Assembly: GCF_000189635.1 (NCBI RefSeq)
Contig: NW_002476512.1
Span: 992,001-1,056,000 of the forward strand
Length of the DNA stretch: 64,000 nt
Direction of reading: 5' to 3'
DNA from: Tetrahymena thermophila SB210
Lineage: Eukaryota > Ciliophora > Oligohymenophorea > Hymenostomatida > Tetrahymenidae
Part shown: piece by piece, positions 36,178-48,908 of the stretch
Numbering within the stretch: position 1 is the stretch's first letter
How the letters are laid out: the number at the start of each line of letters is the position of its first letter
Notes under the pieces: generated by a model
Database searches by the model: none
What the model was told of the DNA's origin: nothing
What the model saw: the letters and a program-made list of their open reading frames with translations, nothing else
Translations under genes and position numbers: made by a program

Positions 36178-37286
36178 TTAAGCTTTAATAAATTCTTAAA
36201 ATATCTATTTATGAATGAAGTTTCTCTTCTAAGAAGATTTATCTATCTATCTTTTTTCTTTCTTTAAATTATTTCCTTTTAATTAGATTTAATTTCTTCT
36301 TTTCTCCTCTTCTTTTCAAAATCTTCTTGTATTTACTTGCATTTCTAAATATTCCATATTAAACCAATTACTAGCTAATACACTATTTATTTTTTTTCCA
36401 TTATTTCATTATTAATTTTCCCTTTAAAGCTCAATCATTTATTTGTTTTATTTATTTATTTATAAGCAACCCAATACATTTATTAAATACAATCATTTAT
36501 TTCCTTTGCTTTAGTGAGTGATTGAATTTTTGATTGCTTTTCTCTTTTCAAAGCATTTATTTTTTTTGCTACTTTTTTATTTAATTTTTATCTAAAATTC
36601 TTTGTACTTTTCTTGTATAATTGCTCTTTCCTATACAAATTAGTATGAAAGGGCTCTCTCTACAAAAACACATTATTTATTATTCTTTAAAATATCAAAA
36701 AGGCATCATTTTTTGATAATTCTATCTTATTGTTGCAATCAATGTCTTCTTAATTTATTTATTTTATTATTTCTTTCTTATTATTATTATTAAAATAAGA
36801 TATGGATGCCTTTAATTTTTTATTTATTAAGATCTGTTTTTGTTCCTCCTTATTTTATTTTATTTAATCTGTTTTTTATGTAATGCAAAATTGAATAAAT
36901 TCAATCAAGAAAGACTATTTCAAATGACTATAATTTTTTTATTGATGAGAAGATCTTTCTTATTTTTATTATAAGATATTTCTTCAAAATTTAAGATATT
37001 TCTAATATTATTCCAAAAATTATAATTTTTTGCCATCTTTATATTTCAGTCGTGTCATTCATTCATATTATTACTTTATTTATTTTTCAAAATATGATAA
37101 TAAAAAATAAAATATTAAATTCAAATAATTCTATCAAAATTCAAAAAAATAATTTTAAAAGAAAAAAAATAAAATTTTAAAATTAATTATTTGATGAAAT
37201 ATCATTAGATAAATTGAAATAAATTACAAATATTTAATACAAATAATTAAATTTAATCATTTATTTTAATTGTTAATTAAATATAA
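36178..37286. other. Intergenic region upstream of ATP synthase gamma
   Basis: T-rich on the plus strand (A-rich on the coding strand), as expected for a 5' UTR/promoter of a strongly expressed gene. No gene or repeat beyond short TTTA/ATTT runs. Confidence 0.5.
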
Positions 37287-39927
37287 TCATTTCTTTTTAT
37301 TTTTGCTCTTCTTTTGTTCTTTCTTAAGGACTTTTCCTAAGTCATTTTCATATTATTACTTTGTAGAATTAACCATTTTATTGTCTCCTTGGTCTACGTA
37401 CACATTTGTCCTAGTTAAGGTATTTGTATTAATTTAAGGATATCTGAGCATCAATTTTGTGCATAAAGTATCAATATTTAATGTGAAATCCCAAGGTTTG
37501 ACTGCTTTTTTCATAATTTATTTAAAGTTGATTTCGAGTTCTTTTCTCTACTTGATTTAATCTTTTTCGACTATAATTAGTTCTTCCTTTTGGTTATTGT
37601 TGTCGATTTTAACATCTCTTTTGAATTTAGTGTTAACTGCAAAGAGAACATCATTTAATTCATTTTCAGTCTTATAACTGTAAATTAAATCGAAAACTTT
37701 GCTGAGTTTAGTTTAGAGTAAAGTATCACATTCTTTTTAGTGAGTACCTATATAGTTTATCATGAGTAAGCCATTATTTTCAAGCAATTTTTATAACTTT
37801 TAAAGGAATTCTTCTTGTAAGAACTATTCAGGAGGACTTGCTTAGTTTTCTTAGGGGCTAACGATATCAATAACAATAATGTCATATTATTGTTTCTTTT
37901 TAGGTGCAGTCTTGCTTTCCTTAGCTTCTTCGATTTCTGATCCTTCCTTTTCTACTTTAGGAGCTTCTTCATTGACAGTATGATTTTTAATGTAAGAAAA
38001 AGCATTATCAATAGTAATTTTGAATCTGGGGTCTTTATCAACTCCAAAGTGAATTTTAGCAGCTTCAACAATATTCTTAGAAATTTCAATATTATTAAGC
38101 TTAGTGTTAGCAAAGTGGTTGTAAATAAACTTGCTTAAGGCGCATAGTCCAGCACCTAAAACGAGAATGTTCAATTCTTTCTTCTCAAATGCATCAGCTC
38201 CAAGCAATGATAAACCAGCAATCATAGCTCTGTATTAATAAAATAATATTTTAAAAAAATATAATTTTGCCTAGAATTATTAATTTATTACCTGTGGCTT
38301 TCAAAATCGAGATAGCTTTCATCAATTCCAATAACCATATTCTTCTTTGGAGGAAGGATGCTCTTTGTAAGCTTATTTTATTCGACTAAATCAGGTCTAT
38401 TCTTAGCTGAAAAATAAGTCATTTTATACTATGATTGGATAGCAGAAATATTATTTTTCAAAACTAATCTTCTAAGAGCGTGGCCTTCTTCGTTAAGGAT
38501 TTCTTCAATAATAAATTCTTCATTTTAAGCAATAACATCCTTGTCTATTAAATTTTTACAAAAGTCATTTCATATTGAAAAAAATTATACAAATAATTAT
38601 ATTTTACCTCCTATTTCATCTCCATCTGTAATGAAAGGAACAGGAAGATTCTTGCATCCTTTGGGGATCAAGTCATTAACAGCAGGGCAGAGTTCATCTT
38701 GAACTTCCTTCATGCTAGAGAAAACGTAACCAGGATTCAAAATAGCAATAATTAATCTTGAATAACCAGCTCTATTTTATACAAATTTGCATTTTAAATA
38801 CTATGATAAATTTAATTTATTGTATATTTAATGAATTTTAAATGAATTATGAATATAAATAAAATCATTACTGCTCTAATAATTCGAAATTTCCTTTTTC
38901 TGTGCTAGAGATATAGCTTTGCTCTTTACCTTAAGGTGTAATGAAGCAACCACAAGTTTTCTATTCAAAAAAAAAAAATTTAGTTTTTTATTATGTGAGA
39001 AAAATTTCTTTTTGTGATGAATAATTAATTTACGTTTTCTAAAATCTTTTTGCTATTTGAATCAACTACATGAAGAGTATACTTAGGAACCTTTGCATTA
39101 GGTACTTTAGGATCCCAAACTTCTATAGAAAAGCGCTAACCAGCATGACACTTTTTAACCTAAGACATAAACCTATTTTAAGTTTGAATACGATTGATTT
39201 AATGCTTAATTTCTTGAGGAGGTAAGAGCTTAGCCTCAGCTTCGTTCTTTAAATGAAGATTAATTTTATTATGAGTGGCAGTTGGATTATCAGATCTCTT
39301 AATATCAACTAAGAAAGGATAAAGCTTAGATTTTTCAATAAGAACTTCATGTATAGTGATCTCAAAGTTCTTTGAATTGAAGAAAGTGAGCAAAGTGTTT
39401 AAAATGTGAGATTGTAATAAACTAATGCAAACGTATCTAGAATTAGGATTTGCTGTAAGTATATCAACAATACTTTATAAGAACTTATTAATCTTAGTAG
39501 TATTTTCTTCAGTTTCTTCAGGATAAACAGCATCAAGGAGACCTTTATCCATGACAATATCAAAAGAGTTAGGAGCATAAGTCATATTAAAGATATCTAC
39601 TACTTCATATTTCATTTCGGGTCTGATTTTGGCAGATCTTGCAGACATTTCTTTAATAACGTCTTCAGAGAAATCGCAGTTGACAATATTCTTAAAGCCA
39701 CCATCGTACATATCTTCTGAGAATAAGGAATTACCACAACCAATATTTAATATTTTTTAGTCTTCCTTAACGATTTGACTAATGATATGTTAAAAGTTCT
39801 TGAAATTACCATACCATTCAAAAAACTCGCTATCCTTTTTGTCGTTTTGCTTTTTAAGTTTGCGGAAGAACTTATCCCAATATTGCTTAGATTAAAATTC
39901 ACCGTAATTTTTAGGTAAGATGTTCAT
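37287..39927 (-). CDS. METTL13-like dual methyltransferase (eEF1A methyltransferase)
   Basis: The METTL13 family has two class-I SAM domains; the human protein methylates the N-terminus and a lysine of eEF1A. ATG at 39927 (MNILPKNYGEFQSKQYWDKFF). N-domain: QKILNIGCGNSLFSEDMYD (motif I), IVNCDFSEDVIKEMS, FDIVMDKGLLDAVYPEE, all close to METTL13. Middle linker to about 38300. The C-domain, spermidine-synthase-like, has LNILVLGAGLCALSKFIYNHF, FKITIDNAFSYI, then IIVIDIVSP. It ends in a Lys-rich tail (KEQKKSKNKKK) at TGA 37287. A charged insert (VEKEGSEIEEAKES) sits in the C-domain after the motif-II region. Several short introns (for example near 38230-38290 and 38770-38870). Roughly 750 residues, near the family's length. 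Confidence 0.9.
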
Positions 39928-40597
39928 TTTCGTAAATTCTTATTAATAACCTTTTTATAATAATAATAATAACTTGCTATCAGTTTTTTCTTGCTTTTTA
40001 ACAAAATTAACCAAAAAAATATCTCTTTTAACTTTTGATTATAAATATTAAAATCACTTAAAGCACTTAAATATCTTTTGCTAACAAAATATATCTAACC
40101 ACAATGCAAGAATTGATTATTCTATTAGTAATTTAACAAACATCTTAAACCCTACCAATATCTTGTAGAGATAGTTTATTAATTTTGGATTGTATATTAT
40201 TCATCTCTTTTACAAATTAAACTAAGTCTTTGCTTTGAGTTTTATTTGCTTGCTAAATGCATAAATTATTTATTTATTTATTTATATATTTATATATTGC
40301 TGGTAGAATTTAAATTTCATTAATAATTTCATTTAAATTTCATTAATATTTTCACTTAAACTTATCAAAAAGTAAGATGTTAATAATAAAAAAGTATAAG
40401 TAAAATGTTTAGAAATAGTTAAATTAACATGATATAAATCTATAAATGACATATAAAAAATAATTAATTACTTTATATTTTATTATTCTATTTTTGAAAG
40501 TTTATATAGTACTTAAATTATTATGAAAACTTCTTTTTTTATTCTAATTTTAGATTATTCAATTAATGCATGGTCAAACACCAAAAGAACAAATAAA
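39928..40597. other. Intergenic spacer
   Basis: AT-rich, with TTTA runs near 40268-40300. No gene seen. Confidence 0.5.
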
Positions 40598-42114
40598 TCA
40601 GTTGAAGGGTAATATAGTTCCAAAAAATATATGCTTTACTACAGGGAATTTAAATAAAACTTCAGCTTAGTACATTTTAACCATACCCTAAAATAATAAT
40701 TAAAATTTGTTTAAAATAATAATTAAAATTTGTAAAACAAAAATTTTTTTATTTTAATTTTTTTTATAAAACAAAAATATTTTCTTTTTTAAATAAATAA
40801 ATAAATTAAATTTACTTGGGCAACTTTAGTCCAATTAGCAGCTCCTGAGATATCGTTGAGGATGGGTGAGTGCTCAAAGAAAGGACCCTTCTTCTATTAT
40901 TTTATGAAGTCGATACAGTGTAGATACATATATTCTTTTTCGTATTTCTTAAGTATGTCATCCTTATGAATGTAAGAAGGATCTAAAACGTATTAACTGT
41001 TTACAAGCTCATTTGAGCCAAATAAAAAGGGTAAAAAGTGATAGTCATCTAAACCCCAAACCCCATGTGAGCCAGCAGGTTCAAGCATGTAAGTAACTTA
41101 AATTTTCCTCATCAAGTTAATATACCTTTTAATTAATTAATTAAAAATTTAATTAAATCGTCTAGCAAAACAGAAATCATTATATTGCACTCAAGTTTTT
41201 ATGCTTTTATAAAAGGTAAATTGCTTTAAGAGAATAAAAATGTAATGTTTTCTCATTAAAAGATTTAGAGAAAAATAAAACTCATTAATTCAAAAAAATG
41301 TATTCAATAACATCACTTTGCTTATGTTTTGCTAAAATAAATTTAAATCTTAATTTTAAATGTGCTAATATTTAATTACTTATAAAATACACATCTACAT
41401 AAAACTTCTAGATCAGAAGTATCATATAAGCCGAGCTTTTTTAATGCAAGTAAGAAGAAAGCAAAAGCCATTTCGTGACCCGTTCCATAATCAAGTCTAA
41501 CATTAGAACCGTAAGAGTCTTGCAAATAAACTCTCAACTCTACGATTGCTCCTTTAATAGGTTCAGGCAAATATTCTGCAAGGAAGTTATCAGTAGACTA
41601 ATAATAGAAATAAAATAATCTTAAATATAAACTTCAACTTTTCAAAATTTTTAAGAAGCGATCGATCGATATATATAATTCTTGAGAAAAAATAAGTCTC
41701 AATTAGATTCTTCTCAAATCAATAAATAAATCATATTTAAACATGTAGATATTTGATTGATAAGTTATTAAACGCGTAATCTGCAATTAATATATTTACT
41801 TTAATCATATCAGCATGCCAGTCTTTGAAGGCCTTGTTTCCAAAACGCATGGGTTGCTAAATTGGAGGGTTCTTCTCAAGGAGCCCTTCCAATTCTTAAA
41901 GATACTAAACGACCTTCTAGAATTTACCATTATCTTTTGTCTCTGAAATCATTTTAGATTTTACTGATACTTAAATCTCACAGACAAAAATAATATATTC
42001 TTAGAATGTGCTACTCTTCTTAAAGATTTCTACATCTTCTTGAGTTTTCAATTTCTTGGTAGGTTCTTCAAATTGATGTTGAGCCCACTTACTTTGGATA
42101 TTATCTGAAGCCAT
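40598..42114 (-). CDS. PP2A phosphatase activator PTPA (PPP2R4)
   Basis: Peptidyl-prolyl isomerase-like activator that loads metal into, and so activates, the PP2A catalytic subunit. ATG at 42114 ([20 protein letters not shown]), TGA at 40598. Motifs in order: [41 protein letters not shown], then [38 protein letters not shown] (the family's hallmark block), [26 protein letters not shown], and a last exon [23 protein letters not shown]. Four exons; the last intron (about 40653-40812) has the GTAAAT..TTTTAG pattern. All signature blocks are present, so it should be functional. Confidence 0.95.
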
Positions 42115-43408
42115 TTATCTATTTAATACTTTAAATGTAAACTGAGAAGTGTTTGGTTATTTATTTCCTACTCCAATTTTTTTTGAAATTTTTCTAACTT
42201 TATTCTTAAAAGAATTGATCAAAAAGTAAATTTTAGATTTATTTATTTAAAATTTCTATGAATATTTATTTTCTTTCTTTCTCTATCCTTTTATTTCTTA
42301 GCAATATTTATTTATATTACAGCTTTTAAATTCTTTGTATAATATGATATATTAATTATTTAACTTTTAGATGCTTCTTTTGCTTTATAAGTCCTTATGG
42401 AGTAATTTGTTTATGAATTTTTAAAAAGGGGATTTCTTGTTGTGTCGCCTGCATCATGTTAACTTCTTTTATCAAGAAAAATTTTTTATTAATTGCGTAA
42501 TCGTAATGCAAAGTTTATACTTTCAACTAAACGAGTTTAAAAATCATCACAATTAAATACTTTACTTACGAGTAATAATCAATACATAAATTTATACCTT
42601 GAATTAAATCCTCCTGAAATTAAATCAGTTAAGCTCTAAGCCATTAATTATTAGTAACAACAAATATTAAACTGAATAATTAGAATTACAAATTAATTTC
42701 ATTAAATCAAGTAACAAATAAACAAAGTGTTCTATCATTAAATTTTGCAATAATTTAAGTACTATAAGTGTGAACAATGAAATGAAATTAATAAGTGATA
42801 TTAAATTCGATCATTTGTCAAATTATTTACAAAATATTAAAATAAATATTTATTTTTCGATGAACTTTTCGTTATTAATATTTTTTTAAAGTATGAAAAA
42901 TCTTGAGTAAATAATTTATGTAAGTTAGTCATTTTGTAAATTTATTCTGATAATAAAATAAAAAGTAAATGATTAAATCATATTATATCTTATCTATCTA
43001 TCAATTTATTTATTTATCTAATTATCTGCCTTCTTTAATTTTATTTAATTAACTTTCATTTTTTAGAAGAAATTAAAAAGTTAAATAAAATTTTTATTTT
43101 TTTAAGAGTTTGAATTTTATGAATTAAAATTAATAATAATTATTTTGAAACTAGTTTTTTTTTTCTTTAATATTTTTATTCTAATAAAAATATAACATTT
43201 AGATATAATAGATTAGATTTATTTTATATGCTAATAAGTTACATCTCTATTTAGATAAATAATTTAATTTTTTTCAAATTTTTAAAAGAAATTTAACTTT
43301 TTTAACAGGTTTAAATAGTAAATAAATATACTAAATTTTGCTTAAAAAAATGTTTATTTAATTCTGTTTAGCTAAATTTTATATTTATCATTTAATTTAA
43401 ACAAAAAA
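42115..43408. other. Long intergenic region before the tRNA array
   Basis: AT-rich with TATC/TTTA simple repeats around 42990-43020. No supported gene on either strand. Confidence 0.5.
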
Positions 43409-43490
43409 CGATACCTGAGAGAATCGAACTCTCACTCCTCAAAGGAAACGGATTTCAAGACCGCCGCTTTTACCACTCAGCCAAGGTATC
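43409..43490 (-). tRNA. tRNA-Ser (anticodon TGA)
   Basis: 82-nt class II tRNA on the minus strand. Acceptor GATACCT pairs with AGGTATC, discriminator G73. Anticodon loop CTTGAAA reads UCA codons. A long variable arm (TTCCTTTGAGGA) and T-loop TTCGATT are typical of Ser. T-rich terminator (TTTTTT) follows at once. An apparent T-T apposition closes the anticodon stem at 31/39 in all three copies. No intron. Confidence 0.95.
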
Positions 43491-43580
43491 TTATAAATTG
43501 AAATCCAAATTTTTTATACCTGCTTTTATAAAAATTAAAAATTTCAATTTTTTTATTTTTCATTTATATTCAATAAAAAA

Positions 43581-43662
43581 TGATACCTGAGAGAATTGAA
43601 CTCTCACTCCTGACAGGAAACGGATTTCTAGACCGCCGCTTTTACCACTCAGCCAAGGTATC
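43581..43662 (-). tRNA. tRNA-Ser (anticodon AGA), atypical A73
   Basis: As the neighbouring copy, but the anticodon loop is CTAGAAA (AGA, reading UCU/UCC after A-to-I editing), the variable arm is TTCCTGTCAGGA, and the T-loop is TTCAATT. The discriminator base is A rather than the G found in the other two copies, which may weaken SerRS recognition. Poly-T terminator present. Confidence 0.9.
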
Positions 43663-43774
43663 TTATAAATTGAAATCCAAATTTTTTATACCTGCTTTTA
43701 TAAAATATTTAATATTTAAATATTTTATATTTATGATTTAATTTAAACAAACAAACAAACAAACAAACAAAAAA

Positions 43775-43856
43775 CGATACCTGAGAGAATCGAACTCTCA
43801 CTCCTGATAGGAAACGGATTTCTAGACCGCCGCTTTTACCACTCAGCCAAGGTATC
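43775..43856 (-). tRNA. tRNA-Ser (anticodon AGA)
   Basis: 82 nt, loop CTAGAAA, variable arm TTCCTATCAGGA, T-loop TTCGATT and G73. It is preceded on the coding strand by the same 5' flank (TTTTATAAAAGCAGGTATAA-type) as the other copies, showing tandem duplication with flanks. A CAAA microsatellite lies immediately 3' (43746-43770). Confidence 0.95.
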
Positions 43857-44770
43857 TTATATGTTGAAAATCAAGATTTTTATACCTGCTTTTATAAAAA
43901 TGAAAGATTTCAATTTTCATATTTCATACTTTTGAGATTAAACTCTCCTATTTATTATCTAAAATATATTTTCTTGCTTTTTCTTATATTCAGCTAAAAC
44001 TCATCAAAAGCAAAACTTAAACAATTTTAAAAGCGTATTAAAGTAGTTATCAAATAAGAATTGAGTTTGGAAAATTTACTAAGATTTTTATTCTTAAGTA
44101 AAACTATAAATTTGAATTACAATTAAGATTAGAAAAATTTTATTACACTAATAAGCAAGCTAAAAAAGAAGAAAATTAAATTGAAATTTCTTTTAAATAT
44201 CAAATAGTAAATTACTCGAGGGTATTACTTAGCTTTTTTGAAGAATTTATTTAACTTTAAAATAAGTTTAAGTTGAGGAAAGTTTTAATCAAAGTGAAGG
44301 TTGAACTTCTAAAAAGAAAAAAAACATAAATGTATTTAAAACTATCTTACTTTATTCTTATAAACACAATTTAGAAAACATACACATATGATTTAAACAT
44401 AAAATATGCTAGTTAATTCGACATAAGATAATTAATAATATTTATTACTAATAAATTTTAATTTAAGTTTGATATTACTCCTTAATATTTTATTATTATA
44501 AATGGTGGTAGTTAGTTATTTAGTAAATAAATAAATACAATAATGTGATATTGCCAAGAGGAAAAATTAATAAATGAGATGTTTTTATTGGTAAGCTTAA
44601 TTAACGAAAGTAGGATTATTTGTTTTTTATCTCTTTTCTTCTAATATTTTAATAAATTTGCAAATAGAAAGATTAAAAATTAACAATTAATATTGGAAAT
44701 CAATACACTTTTTTTTAGAAAAAATATTATTTTTACTGTCACCCATTTACAAATATCAATCCTTTTTCCA
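43857..44770. other. Intergenic spacer after the tRNA array
   Basis: AT-rich; nothing coding recognised. The first ~50 bp is the duplicated tRNA 5' flank. Confidence 0.5.
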
Positions 44771-47700
44771 ATGAATTCCTCTCATTCTCAGCAAAGAAAG
44801 GAGTTACCAAAAGTTTGCAAGTAATTCCCTGAGGAATTCCTTTTTCAAAGATAGAAAACGGCTTAATCTACTTTAAACAGTTTGAATAGAGTAGACATTG
44901 AACAATTTTTTGATTATGACTAAGTTTTAAAGAGCAATATCAGTACAGCCTCTAGCTCTGCAACTAGCAACAGACTTTAGAACCCACTTCTTTGTCACAA
45001 AAACATACAATTTCCATAGCTTTCAAAAGATATTTTAAATTAGATTATCTCAGTAGAAGGAGGATTAGCTAACCAAAATCCTAAGGGAAGCTCTATAAAT
45101 AATATATTTTAGCAGAATAAACAAAATAATGCTTAATAAGAAGATTTATTTGACAGAAAATAACTAAAATAGAGTTTTTTGCTTAGTTTAAATCAAAATC
45201 CACAATAAAAAATGTTACAAAACTAAGATTTGGCTTAAAAAATGCTTAACAATAGCTCAAGAAATAAAATTCTTGATGGAGAGAAAAGTGATTTTATGGT
45301 GCCAATCTTAAGACATAGAGGTTCTACCAACTTAATTGGACAAAAATTATACGAATTCAATGCTGAAGATGAAGTTATGGAGGATTTTAAAGAAAAAGAA
45401 GATTATTAGGATTCTCTTGATAAAATATAAATTTCTCCTGAGTTGCATTTGTTAAATGAAAATATTTTTTAATTGTAGAATTAAGCAAGTATTATCAAGC
45501 TAAATAATATTATTGAAAAGAAAGAAAGAAACAATTCACATTTAAGTATGGCAAACAAGTCTCAGTCTTCATCTACATCTAAGAGAATAGAGTTCAAGAA
45601 TAAAAAAAGCACTTAGATTACTTCATCTTCTTTCACTTTAACTGATGGCTAGAGGAATGTAAATAAATTTAAACTTTTTAAAAATTTGAATTAAAATAAT
45701 TTATTTTGATATCAATTCAAAAAGGTTGAAAATCCATCGAATTGCTTACATAGTCGTATTGCTTCAAGAAAAAACTAAAGCGCAATATCTTAAACAGAAT
45801 AGGCATTTGATAGCTAATAAACTGAAGATGAAGACTCGATATAATTAAAACTAGGCTTCAAAAAATAAAGTTAATTGGAAACACTAGAAAAAAGTAGAGT
45901 TTTAATTGAAAAGGCTATCAATTAAAATAGCACTTAAATGATAAAGTAAGACAACCAAATAAGAGCTAGCTCATCTTGTGCTAGCTTTATATCTAACTAA
46001 TAATCAAATAGAAGTGCGTTTAAATAAATCCCTTACATTCTAACTCCATCAAACCTAAATTAAAATAAGTAGTATTTAATTTAAGGTTAAAATAAAAAAA
46101 ATCTTTAGATCAACTAGTAATTATTTCTAAGCAGAAATAATTCAATTGAAAATTTGCCTAGTTAAATTAGTCAAAGCATACAATTAAATTAAAATCATAG
46201 TGATAAATAGATAAATGATGCAAATTTATTAAATTCGCCCATCCTTAGATTACCTAAATTGACTCTTAATGCTGATTAAAAGTTATTATCAATTAATAAT
46301 TCTGCATTAAATTTTATCAATGATAATAACTTTCAAGAGTAGCAGCAGCAATAAACAGATTAGACTACTTGTAAGACTATTAATGGTATCGGAGTCAGTA
46401 AATCACATTCATTTTCTGTGTTTAACAAACTAACTTATCAGAATTAAATTTTGCAAAATTAAAATTGTTAAGTATTTGCAATTGATAAGAATCTATAACA
46501 AATAAGTAAATAAATAATTTTAATTTTTTTACTTTTGTATTAAGTTTAATAATTTTAAATTTTTAGAGAGAGAGATAAAAACACCTAATTTTAACACAAT
46601 GTAAGCAAATAGAAATCAAAATACTAGCAGCTTGTAATTAGATGAATAGAAAAAAATGTTGAGATAGTCTAAAGAAAAGAGTGAAACCAGCTTTTAAAAT
46701 AACCAATAAATGCAAATGATAAGAATATCTAGTGTGAATAGCGACTCAAAAGAAAAACATTAAAATGAAATTGATGAAATGAATTCCTTTGAACTTGAAG
46801 TTAAAAGCAGTTATTACTAAAGAAAGCAATAAAATGAAAATATTTAAGAAAAGAAGAATAATAAATAAGACCTAGATGCTAGCTTTGGAACGAACTAGAA
46901 TAATAAAAATAGCACCTTTCAACTTAATGAAGACTAAACTTTAACTTTATTGGATACATCGATGAATTAATAAAATAGTGCATAAATTGAACATAGAAAA
47001 AAGAATATTGCACAAAAGAATTTTAAGTGCAATAAAAGTTAATAAGTTAGCAAGAATCAAAATCACAAACATAATTAAAATATTTTATAAGATGATATTT
47101 TTTCTTAAAAAAATATTGACTTTTCAAATTAGACACAAAAAAAAGCAATATCCAACAGGAATTAGGAAAGAAGTTTGTCAAATGCATTAGATATTTAATA
47201 CAAAGATTAACAAATTAATGCCTTTGGCTAAATCTAAAATTAAAAGCTAAGCTTACATTCCTACGGATTTTCTATGAGAAATAAAGAGAGTGTGCATTAA
47301 AGAAGCTAAATTTTAAACCAAAATAAAGCTAACAATTCATTAAAAGACCAACATATTATTTCTTTTGATATTGATTCTTACTATCAAAATTTGTAACAAA
47401 ATATTCCTAATAATTTCTTGATAAATGAATAATTAAAATAGAAATATCCTTAAAAGCAGTCATGTATTATTTAAAATTAATCAAACTAAAATGGTTTTGT
47501 TTAAAAATAAAATGACATTTTTTAGGCTGAAAAAATGAAGAATGATTCTAATTTAAGTGAAGAAAAAGCTTTTGACAATCTTTTGCATACTTTTAATGCA
47601 TCTAAAAATACTGATCAATTAAAATTATAAGAAGTCATCCAAAATTTTTAATTTAATAATTAACATTATTTGAATTGTGTTGAAAGCCTTTAACTCAGTA

Positions 47701-48044
47701 AAGCAATCTAGCCAAATAATAAAAACATCCTAAAAGAATTTGAAAAGGAAAAAGAAATCAAACAGTAAAATAGCTCATCTTAAAATTAAAAATAAAGAAT
47801 AGAAAAAAATCAACATTATTTCATACAAGTAAAAAATGACAAATATCTCTAGAAAAAAAATTTAGTGTAAAGCAAACACAAAAGTGTAGATTTAAAACAG
47901 ATTATTTCAAAACAAAAAACTAATTCTAATAATAAAACTAAAATTGAGGAAAAAAATAGTTTAGCCACAAGAAGTATTTCAAATTAATAAGATAATAATT
48001 TATATATCAATGAAAAAAGTATCGAAATTTAAGATCCTAAATGA
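44771..48044 (+). CDS. Gln/Asn/Ser-rich low-complexity protein
   Basis: ATG at 44771 (MNSSHSQQRKELPKVCKQFP), TGA at 48042. Three exons with introns 45659-45724 and about 46514-46566 (GTAAAT..TTTTTAG), all in phase; about 1,050 residues. It is rich in Gln (mostly TAA/TAG codons), Asn, Ser and Lys, with a poly-Gln patch (EQQQQQQ, about 46340) and no membrane segment or catalytic motif. The N-terminal ~150 residues are the least repetitive. This composition is common in ciliate regulatory or scaffold proteins and prone to phase separation, but no function can be assigned. Confidence 0.75.
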
Positions 48045-48908
48045 CTTTAAGTTAAAAAATATATATATATAATCATAAGTCAATCTAACTATATTAATTA
48101 TTTATTATTAATAATCATATATTTATATTTATAGATATTTATTTATTTACTCATTTTAATATCATTTTTAATTTTATTAATTTATACTTGATAAACTAAA
48201 AAAATAAATTATTCAATATCATTTTTAAATTATTAATAAACAGAGAGAGTAATTAATATTCTCTATATTTTTAAAAAATAATTTAATTTTTGAAATAGTT
48301 AACAAAATTTTTTGTTACATTTAATAAAAAATTAAAAATTCACCTACTTCAAACTTATGATTTTATATTTTAGGATTTCTTGCTTTTAACAAAAAAAGTC
48401 AAACATAATTTCTTTTTCATTAAAAAATTATTTAAAAATATACTTCCAAATTATACTGTCAATAACACAAAAATTTATTTTGTCTTTTCTGTGTCAATTA
48501 CATTTATTAATGTATCCTTTCATAAGTAAATAAAAGAAGGCCTTACAAAAAATATTAATATGTAGATGGAATTTAATATTTAAAACCAGATATATGAATT
48601 GTTTGAATCTGTTTATGCTTGCAAGCAGTAAATTTAATTAATTTAGATTATTTGGCTGAACTTAAAGTATTTTAATTACTTCAAACAAAAATCCAATGAA
48701 AGGTTTTTTGAATTAAATTTGAATTTAATATGAATTGCAAAAATTATATTAATATATTTCTGAATAATATAAAATAAATATCCTTATGATTAATTTATGT
48801 AATTGATTTAATTTAAACTTTTATTAACTAATTAATTATAGAGTATTAAATTTACTTTTATTTAAAAAAAACTATTTTGTAATTTATTAAAACAAATAGT
48901 AAATAAAT
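48045..48908. other. Intergenic spacer
   Basis: Convergent gap between the Gln-rich gene and the ABC ATPase gene. AT-rich, no gene seen. Confidence 0.5.

Larger units (their letters stand above)
43409..43905 (-). repeat. Tandem tRNA-Ser array including 5' flanks
   Basis: Three units of about 170-195 bp. Each has the tRNA and ~45 bp of conserved upstream sequence containing ATACCTGCTTTTATAAAA (plus-strand orientation). One copy differs in anticodon (TGA against AGA), so anticodon shift by point mutation of a duplicated gene is visible. Confidence 0.85.

Noticed and set aside
46978..47190. Plus-strand ORF with Lys/Ile-rich translation
   Set aside because: Lies in the wrong frame of the Gln/Asn-rich gene; the true frame is open through this region.
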